A DNA stretch of 64,000 bases from contig CANRIU010000002.1 in NCBI GenBank assembly GCA_947630755.1, positions 46,899-110,898 of the forward strand, written 5' to 3'. The number at the start of each line of letters is the position of its first letter. The stretch's first letter is position 1. Under the pieces are notes generated by a model. It saw nothing but the letters and a program-made list of their open reading frames with translations. It made no database searches and was not told the origin of the DNA. The translations under genes were made by a program, and so were the position numbers. This document shows positions 59,096 through 64,000 of this stretch, piece after piece. This DNA is from an uncultured Oscillospiraceae bacterium. GTDB taxonomy: Bacteria; Bacillota; Clostridia; Oscillospirales; Oscillospiraceae.

Positions 59096-59485
59096 GCCCG
59101 TTTCCCCAAAGGCTCGGAAGGAGCTTTCGCCGCAGGACAGGGGCCGTAAAGAGAGTATAGCATTTTCTATACATCTGCTGGCGTAGGTAGCCAGCCTCAC
59201 CCCCTTGTCCGGGCGGTAGGTGGATATGCCCTTTATGAGCCCGATGGTCCCTATGGAGATGAGATCGTCCTGGTCCCGGGTGCGGGTGTAGTATTTTTTG
59301 ATTATGTGGGCCACAAGGCGCAGGTTGTGCTCTATGAGCTTAGCCCGGGCCTCCTCGTCGCCCCGGGCGGCCCGCTCCACGCACTCCCTCTCCTCCGCCG
59401 CGGTGAGGGGTCTGGGGAAGGACCCCACGGGGTTTGCTATGCGTAAAAGCAGCAGCGGATAGGCGACGAGCGCCGCGAATGTCAT
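59000..59485 (-). CDS. sigK: Sigma-K N-terminal half with pro-sequence (SpoIVCB-like fragment)
   Basis: Residues 1-108 are the N-terminal part of pro-sigma-K. A hydrophobic pro-sequence (MTFAALVAYPLLLLRIANPV) precedes FPRPLTAAEE, and region 2 follows with KLIEHNLRLVAHIIKKY and DDLISIGTIGLIKGI, ending TYASRCIEN. At the AAATG core (59161-59165) the sigma sequence ends. The remaining 53 residues to the stop at 59000 are element DNA read by chance. Joined to the C-half it gives 229 residues, close to the known ~240. ATG 59485 is 17 bases from AAAGGAGG, a rather long spacing. The pro-sequence implies SpoIVFB-type processing. Confidence 0.93.
   Translation of the reverse strand: MTFAALVAYPLLLLRIANPVGSFPRPLTAAEERECVERAARGDEEARAKLIEHNLRLVAHIIKKYYTRTRDQDDLISIGTIGLIKGISTYRPDKGVRLATYASRCIENAILSLRPLSCGESSFRAFGETGLRPAGLAPEGAGEPFKELSFLRRWEGQGGDL
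59155..59173 (-). other. Skin attachment site on the sigma-K N-half side
   Basis: In + orientation the sequence AGTATAGCATTTTCTATAC starts near 59155 and matches the other site at 15 of 19 positions (AGTATnnCATTTnCTATnC). The common CATTT core is at 59161-59165. Confidence 0.75.
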
Positions 59486-59579
59486 TGTGAGCAGAAGTCA
59501 TTCCTCCTTTAAAGCAGTATCTCAAAAACTTTATTCCGCCGCGATTTGTCCATATTCTTGTTTTTTATTTGATTTTTTT

Positions 59580-59915
59580 AAAAATAACTTCCCCGACGGT
59601 GGAAGATTGCGCAGATTTCATGGAAATTCCGCCCGTTGACGTCCAAATTACGATTTTGATTTTTTGAAAATAACTCCCCGACGGTGGAAGATTGCGCAAA
59701 TTTCATGGAAATTCCGCCCGTTGACGTCCAAATTACGATTTTGATTTTTTTGAAAATAACTCCCCGACGGTGGAAGATTGCGCAGATTTCATGGAAATTC
59801 CGCCCGTTGACGTCCAAATTACGATTTTGATTTTTTGAAAATAACTCCCCGACGGTGGAAGATTGCGCAAATTTCATGGAAATTCCGCCCGTTGACGTCC
59901 AAATTACGATGGTGC
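59580..59915. repeat. Four tandem 85-86 bp repeats ending in a promoter
   Basis: Units begin at CCCCGACGGTGG positions 59591, 59676, 59762 and 59847 and are nearly identical. Each contains CGCCCGTTGACGTCC followed by AAATTACGAT and a T-rich stretch. In the last unit the T-rich part is replaced by GGTGCTATAAT, completing a promoter. A 99-residue minus-strand frame through the repeats is an artefact of the period. There are no unique spacers, so it is not a CRISPR array. Confidence 0.85.
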
Positions 59916-59921
59916 TATAAT
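59892..59921 (+). promoter_or_regulatory. Promoter of the 2-hydroxyacid dehydrogenase operon
   Basis: TTGACG (59892-59897) lies within the last tandem repeat and TATAAT (59916-59921) just beyond it, with an 18-base spacer, about 52 bases upstream of the start codon. Confidence 0.7.
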
Positions 59922-59972
59922 AATTTTGGGGTAGAATATCCCAAAACCTTTAAATAAATCGGAGGTTTTTCC

Positions 59973-60956
59973 ATGAAAATTGCCATGCTTCTTGACAAAA
60001 TCATCTATAATCAGGTAATAAATCCGAAGACCGAAAAAAAGCTCTCGGACCTCGCCGTCCTCTCCTTCAACGAGACCCGTGAGAACGCCCCCGAGACCGT
60101 GAAGGCCGTGCTCCGCGACGCGGATTTCGCCATAACAAGCTGGGGCTGCCCGAAGCTCACCGCGGATATTCTCGACGAGGCGCCGAACCTCAGGCTCATC
60201 GCCCACGCCGCCGGCAGCGTCAAGGGCTTTGTCACCGACGAGCTTTACGACCGCGGCATAAAGGTCGTCTCCTCCGCCAAGATCCTCAGCACCGGGGTGT
60301 CGGAGACAGCGCTGGGGCTCACCATCGCCTCGGCGAAGAACTTCTTCCTTCTCAATGACGAGATACGCTCCGGCGGCTGGTCCCACACTGGCATCACGGA
60401 GCTCTACGACATAACCATCGGCATCGTGGGCTTCGGCTTTGCCGGGCTTCACTACGCGGAGCTGCTCCGGGCCTTTGAGGTGGAGGTCATAGCCTACGAC
60501 CCCGGTGTCAGCGCGGAGAAAATGGCACAGTACGGGGTCAAAAAGGTGGAGCTTGACGAGCTTTTCCGCCGCAGCCACATCGTCTCCCTCCACGCCCCCG
60601 AGCTGCCCTCCACCTACCACATGGTGGACGCGGCGCGGCTTGACTCCATGCGCGACGGGGCCATACTCATAAATACCGCCCGGGGCTCCCTTGTGGATGA
60701 GGACGCCCTCGCCGCGGCCCTCAGGTCCGGGAAGCTCAAGTGCGCCTGCCTCGATGTGACGAACCCCGAGCCCCCCGCCGCCGACAGCCCCCTGCGCTCC
60801 CTCCCCAACTGCTTTGTGACGCCGCACCTTGCCGGGCAGGCAAGCAACGGCCTCATGCGCCTTGGGGACCACTGCCACAGGCAGATAGTCAACCTTATAG
60901 AGGGCAAGCCCCTTGAGGGAGAGGTCACAAAAGAGATGCTCTCCACCATAGCGTAA
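59973..60956 (+). CDS. D-isomer-specific 2-hydroxyacid dehydrogenase family protein
   Basis: The 327-residue protein reduces 2-oxoacids or oxidises D-2-hydroxyacids with NAD(P). The Rossmann motif is in GIVGFGFAGLHYAELL (residues about 150-165), the catalytic arginine in NTARGSLVDEDAL, and the histidine in VTPHLAGQAS. ATG 59973 follows CGGAGG. Its stop overlaps the next start (TAATG). Together with the enolase-superfamily and Gfo/Idh/MocA genes it forms a sugar-acid or polyol catabolic operon; the substrate is unknown. Confidence 0.9.
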   Translation: MKIAMLLDKIIYNQVINPKTEKKLSDLAVLSFNETRENAPETVKAVLRDADFAITSWGCPKLTADILDEAPNLRLIAHAAGSVKGFVTDELYDRGIKVVSSAKILSTGVSETALGLTIASAKNFFLLNDEIRSGGWSHTGITELYDITIGIVGFGFAGLHYAELLRAFEVEVIAYDPGVSAEKMAQYGVKKVELDELFRRSHIVSLHAPELPSTYHMVDAARLDSMRDGAILINTARGSLVDEDALAAALRSGKLKCACLDVTNPEPPAADSPLRSLPNCFVTPHLAGQASNGLMRLGDHCHRQIVNLIEGKPLEGEVTKEMLSTIA

Positions 60957-62218
60957 TGTCGGTCATAGCTGATGCCGCCCTGGACTGGCGGCGGGAACCG
61001 CTGAACACGGGCTTCGGCTTCAAGGGCGGGGCGCTGACGGAGCTCTGGCAGGTGAAGTGCACGCTGAAAACCGACACCGGGCTTTCCGCCCGGGGGGAGA
61101 GCGTCCAGAGCGTGCTCTGGAGCGACGCCGCAGTCTACTCCATCTTCGGTCAGGAGGAGGGCAACTGCCTCATGCTGTTCCTCACCCGCTACGCACTCTC
61201 CCTTCTGCGGGGGATGGAGCTCACCGACCCCACGGAGATGCTCCGGGCAATACTGCCCTCCGTGCTCGAATACGGGCGGAGCATCACAGGGCTTTCCGCC
61301 TTAAGGGAGACCTTCGCCCTCAACGCCCTCACGGGCCTGGACTGGGCAATCTGGAGGCTTTACAGGATGGAGCGCGGCTTTCCCGACTTTGACGCTCTGA
61401 CGCGCCCCTTTACAGGGTATCTTCAGGGGCGCCAGCGGGCGCTGGGGAGCATACCCCTCATATCCTACGACACCTCCGACGAGGTAATAAGGGAGCTTGC
61501 CGGGACGGGCAGGTTCATATTCAAAATAAAGACAGGCTCCAACCCGGGAGGGCGCGGGGATCTCAGTGAGATGCTCCGCTGGGACATCGAAAGGCTCTCC
61601 CACATCCACTCCATCCTCGGCGGCATCGACACGCCCTGGACGGACAGCGGCCACCCCGCCTACTACCTGGACGCCAACGGCCGATACGACACCACGGAGC
61701 GGGTAATGGAGCTGCTTGACGCGGCCGGGAGCATGGGCGCACTTGACAGAATAGTACTTCTTGAGGAGCCCTTCGGCGAGGACAACCTTCAGGATGTCCG
61801 CTCCCTCCCCGTGCGCGTCGCCGGGGACGAGAGCGCCCACTCCGCCGCCGACGCGGTGCGCCTCATGGACGACTTCGGCTACTCGGCGATGGCCTTAAAG
61901 CCCATAGCAAAGACCCTGTCAGTCTCCCTGGAGGTGCTGGAGGCCGCGGGCAGGCGCGGCGTGCCCTGCTTTTGCGCGGACCTGACGGTGAATCCGGCGA
62001 TGGTGGAGGAGAACAGGCGCTTTGCCGCGGGGCTCAGCCCCATTCCCGGACTTCGCGCCGGGGCATTTGAGACAAACGGCGGGCAGAATTACCGAAACTG
62101 GGACAGGCTCTGCCGGGAAAGCCCCTCCTTCGGGCGGGACTGGACGGAGCTTCGCGGCGGGTTTTATCCGCTGTCCGATGAATATTACAAGCTTGACGGA
62201 ATGATTTGGAGTGATTAA
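60956..62218 (+). CDS. Enolase-superfamily enzyme, muconate-lactonizing (MLE) type
   Basis: The 420-residue protein has a capping domain (about 1-150) and a barrel. The barrel shows the lysines of the KxK motif in FIFKIKTGS, metal ligands in YYLDANGRYD, VLLEEPFGED and VAGDESAHS, and the opposite-face lysine in MALKPIAK. That order (KxK, D, E, D/E, K) marks the MLE/dipeptide-epimerase subgroup. These enzymes abstract a proton alpha to a carboxylate and may act as racemases, epimerases or dehydratases. It is translationally coupled to both neighbours. Confidence 0.88.
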   Translation: MSVIADAALDWRREPLNTGFGFKGGALTELWQVKCTLKTDTGLSARGESVQSVLWSDAAVYSIFGQEEGNCLMLFLTRYALSLLRGMELTDPTEMLRAILPSVLEYGRSITGLSALRETFALNALTGLDWAIWRLYRMERGFPDFDALTRPFTGYLQGRQRALGSIPLISYDTSDEVIRELAGTGRFIFKIKTGSNPGGRGDLSEMLRWDIERLSHIHSILGGIDTPWTDSGHPAYYLDANGRYDTTERVMELLDAAGSMGALDRIVLLEEPFGEDNLQDVRSLPVRVAGDESAHSAADAVRLMDDFGYSAMALKPIAKTLSVSLEVLEAAGRRGVPCFCADLTVNPAMVEENRRFAAGLSPIPGLRAGAFETNGGQNYRNWDRLCRESPSFGRDWTELRGGFYPLSDEYYKLDGMIWSD

Positions 62219-63236
62219 GGTGGAAAAGGTGCGCTTTGCCGTTGTCGGCTGCGGGCAAATATCGAGCTTTCATACCGGAGCCATAGCCTCCTGTCCCGAC
62301 GCCGTTCTCTCCGGCGTCTACGACGCCCTCCCCGGTCGGGCGGAGGAGCTTGCCCGGCGTCTTGGCATCGCCGCCTTCCCCACGCTCGAGGCCATAGCCG
62401 GGAGCCCAGATGTGGACGCGGTCTGCGTCTGCACGCCCAGCGGCCTTCACGCCCCCGTGGCCCTTCAGATGCTCGCCGCCGGGAAGCACGTCCTTGTGGA
62501 AAAGCCCCTCGCCCTGACGGAGAGCGACTGCGACAGGCTCATCGACGCGGCCCGGCAAGGCGGCTTAAGGCTCGGCGTCATAAGCCAGCTCCGCTTCTCC
62601 CTCGCCGTCCGGCAGGTGAAGCGCGCCATGGACGCCGGGGCCATAGGAAGGCTCGTCAGCGCGGACCTCTACATGAAATACCACCGCAGCCAGAGCTACT
62701 ACGACAGCTCCGCCTGGCGCGGGACCCGGGCCATGGACGGCGGCGGGGCGCTTATGAATCAGGGCATCCACGGGGTGGACCTTCTCCAGTACCTGGCGGG
62801 ACCTGTGGAGAGCATCTTCGCACGCTCCGCGACACTGGCGCGGAATATCGAGGTGGAGGACACCATAAGTTGCGTCACCTCCTTCAAATCCGGGGCGCTG
62901 GGCGTTATCGAGGCCGCCACCTCCCTCCACAGCGGCTTTCCCCGGAGGCTGGAGCTTCTTGGGGACGCCGGGACCATAGTTTTGGAGGAGGACCGCATCG
63001 TCCACTGGGACGTGGACGGTCACGCCATTCCGGAGCTCACTCTGGAGGGGCTTCACGGAAGCTCCGACCCCATGAACATAAGCCGCGAGGGGCATGAGCG
63101 CCAGATAGCCAACTTCGCCGCCGCGATTCTTGGGCGGGAGGAGCTTCTGATCGACGGCGCGGAGGGCAAAAAGGCCGTGAAGCTCATCCTCTCCGCCTAC
63201 CGCTCCGCCTCCCTCGGCCTCCCGGTGAAGCTGTGA
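62211..63236 (+). CDS. Gfo/Idh/MocA family NAD(P)-dependent oxidoreductase
   Basis: The 341-residue protein has the N-terminal Rossmann motif VVGCGQISSFHTG, the family signature GKHVLVEKPLALTESDCD with the EKP motif near residue 97, and NQGIHGVDLLQYL in the C-terminal domain. Members oxidise sugars or inositols. The frame starts at GTG 62211, overlapping the upstream stop by eight bases; a second in-frame GTG nine bases on is an alternative. It closes the three-gene operon. Confidence 0.9.
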   Translation: MIKVEKVRFAVVGCGQISSFHTGAIASCPDAVLSGVYDALPGRAEELARRLGIAAFPTLEAIAGSPDVDAVCVCTPSGLHAPVALQMLAAGKHVLVEKPLALTESDCDRLIDAARQGGLRLGVISQLRFSLAVRQVKRAMDAGAIGRLVSADLYMKYHRSQSYYDSSAWRGTRAMDGGGALMNQGIHGVDLLQYLAGPVESIFARSATLARNIEVEDTISCVTSFKSGALGVIEAATSLHSGFPRRLELLGDAGTIVLEEDRIVHWDVDGHAIPELTLEGLHGSSDPMNISREGHERQIANFAAAILGREELLIDGAEGKKAVKLILSAYRSASLGLPVKL

Positions 63237-63345
63237 CCGCCCCGTAAGCCATTAAGCGTTATTCATTATAATTTAAAAATAATCTTGTGCAGTATTGAGC
63301 GGTTGACTGTTCGGCAAATCGGGAGTTGAAGGAGAAAAATACACA

Positions 63346-63861
63346 TTGCTTTTTATAAAGAGCTTAGAAACGCCAAGATTGTTTATTCGTTCCTGGCAGA
63401 AGTCCGATAAGGACTTTACGCTGTCTCTATGGGGAGACAAAGAAAACGGAAAATACATGATCGACCCTGTCCGTGAGAACATGGATGAAGCGTATCTCAA
63501 ATGTGTCGATGAGATGGAGGACAACCCCGAGGGATATTATCTGATTGTTGAATGGAAAGAGGACAGTACGCCTGTCGGTACCTGCTGCATATTCCCTGAA
63601 AACGGGAATTACGACATCGGGTACTGCATCTCAAAAGATCATTGGAGGGAAGGCCTCGGAACCGAAGTGGTTGATGCTGTCATTCGCTGGCTCAAGGCAG
63701 AGGGCGGCAAGTCTGTCACGGGAGAAGTGGCAGATGCCAATATTGCGTCGGTTTCGCTTCTTCACAAATTCGGGTTTTCGGAGGACAGAAAAACGCGATA
63801 TAAAAAATGGGGAGAAGAGACCTGGTTTGATGCCCATTATTTTAAGCTGAACATAGAGTGA
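63346..63861 (+). CDS. GNAT family N-acetyltransferase (RimJ/RimL-like)
   Basis: The 171-residue protein starts at TTG 63346 behind GAAGGAG. It begins LETPRLFIRSWQKSDKDF, the usual opening of RimJ/RimL-type acetyltransferases. Its acetyl-CoA region lies around DIGYCISKDHWREGLGTEVV, and NIASVSLLHKFGF is the conserved last helix. The substrate may be a protein N-terminus or a small amine. Its codons are visibly more A/T-rich than its neighbours, suggesting recent acquisition. A strong terminator follows. Confidence 0.88.
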   Translation: MLFIKSLETPRLFIRSWQKSDKDFTLSLWGDKENGKYMIDPVRENMDEAYLKCVDEMEDNPEGYYLIVEWKEDSTPVGTCCIFPENGNYDIGYCISKDHWREGLGTEVVDAVIRWLKAEGGKSVTGEVADANIASVSLLHKFGFSEDRKTRYKKWGEETWFDAHYFKLNIE

Positions 63862-63926
63862 GCATCCTGCTCTGCACAACCGGATTTCCGAATTATCGCA
63901 GCATTACAAATCCATTAGTGAAAAAA

Positions 63927-63974
63927 GGGGCTGTGAAAAAAAGAGCATCAACAAGTTCAGCTTTTCACAGCCCC
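63927..63974 (+). terminator. Terminator after the GNAT gene
   Basis: GGGGCTGTGAAAA and its exact complement TTTTCACAGCCCC form a 13-bp stem around a 22-base loop, followed by TGTTTTTTG and preceded by AAAAAA. Confidence 0.85.
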
Positions 63975-64000
63975 TGTTTTTTGTGTGGAAAAATAACCGT

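Larger units (their letters stand above)
35848..59165. mobile_element. Skin (sigma-K intervening) element, 23.3 kb
   Basis: The segment between the two AAATG cores is 23,313 bases. Excision joins the N-half codons C-I-E-N to E-I-L-M-Y-F-R-S-Q in frame. This restores the sigma-K sequence that is otherwise replaced by N-A-I-L-S-L-R on one side and by the recombinase end on the other. A serine recombinase gene lies at one end. The rest is a single minus-strand operon of membrane, tubulin-like and channel genes plus one small plus-strand gene at the far end. No phage structural, replication or lysis genes are recognised, unlike the prophage-like skin of Bacillus subtilis. Base composition is similar to the flanks. 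Confidence 0.92.

Noticed and set aside
59000-59160. C-terminal 53 residues of the uninterrupted N-half sigma-K frame as a functional domain
   Set aside because: The sequence past the AAATG core has no similarity to sigma factors, is encoded by element DNA and overlaps the small plus-strand gene antisense.
35848-59165. Interpretation of the element as an ordinary prophage
   Set aside because: No capsid, terminase, portal, tail, replication or lysis proteins can be recognised; the content is one membrane and cytoskeletal operon.
59578-59877. A 99-residue minus-strand frame with internal repeats
   Set aside because: It exists only because the 85-86 bp tandem units stay open in that frame. There is no ribosome binding site and no homology-like features.
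59580-59915. Possible CRISPR array
   Set aside because: The units are contiguous and near-identical over their whole length with no unique spacers, and no cas genes are nearby.

Overview
The window comes from a GC-rich, anaerobic, endospore-forming Firmicute, most likely a Clostridia member of the Oscillospiraceae/Ruminococcaceae type. The grounds are a split sigma-K gene, SMC/FtsY/RsfS/LytR-CpsA-Psr housekeeping genes, SLH surface proteins, clostridial-style AGGAGG ribosome binding sites, ferredoxin and radical SAM proteins, and a FolD subtype I associate with Clostridia. No rRNA, tRNA or CRISPR array was recognised.

Region 1 (1-17.7 kb) is mixed chromosomal genes: a ferredoxin cut by the window edge with hypB; a nitroreductase and a radical SAM protein; an LRR/SLH surface protein; a PadR-controlled operon of two DUF2812 membrane proteins and a polysaccharide deacetylase; a P-type ATPase relative that has lost its phosphorylation aspartate; fructose-bisphosphate aldolase; an aspartate-type aminotransferase; folD; a fumarase beta subunit; and a DivIVA-like coiled-coil protein.

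Region 2 (17.8-29.1 kb) is one eight-gene housekeeping operon on the minus strand, read smc-ftsY-rdgB-yhbY-nadD/yqeK-lcp-rsfS-leuS, with a visible promoter and terminator. Region 3 (29.2-35.4 kb) holds a heterodimeric ABC exporter, a multi-hairpin repeat, and an ECF sigma factor with a membrane-anchored serpin.

Region 4 (35.5-59.5 kb) is the main discovery. The C-terminal half of sporulation sigma factor K lies at 35483-35846 and the N-terminal half, with its pro-sequence, at 59162-59485, both on the minus strand. They are separated by 23,313 bp flanked by an imperfect 19-bp repeat with a shared 5-bp core. Joining the halves at the core restores an in-frame sigma-K of 229 residues. A serine recombinase lies against one junction. 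This is a skin (sigma-K intervening) element. It carries no recognisable phage genes. Its cargo is one long operon: a von Willebrand A membrane protein, a tubulin/FtsZ-like NTPase, a 646-aa membrane protein, a 1402-aa membrane protein with a zinc ribbon and an HExxH peptidase, a small frameshifted protein, an RyR-domain membrane protein, a GNAT-membrane fusion, a CASTOR/POLLUX-like RCK channel, a pentapeptide-like pore protein and a free GNAT. I infer a membrane-associated cytoskeletal or ion-channel system that the mother cell discards during sporulation.

Region 5 (59.5-64 kb), outside the element, has four tandem 85-bp repeats ending in a promoter. That promoter drives a catabolic operon (2-hydroxyacid dehydrogenase, enolase-superfamily enzyme, Gfo/Idh/MocA oxidoreductase), followed by a separate GNAT gene and a terminator.
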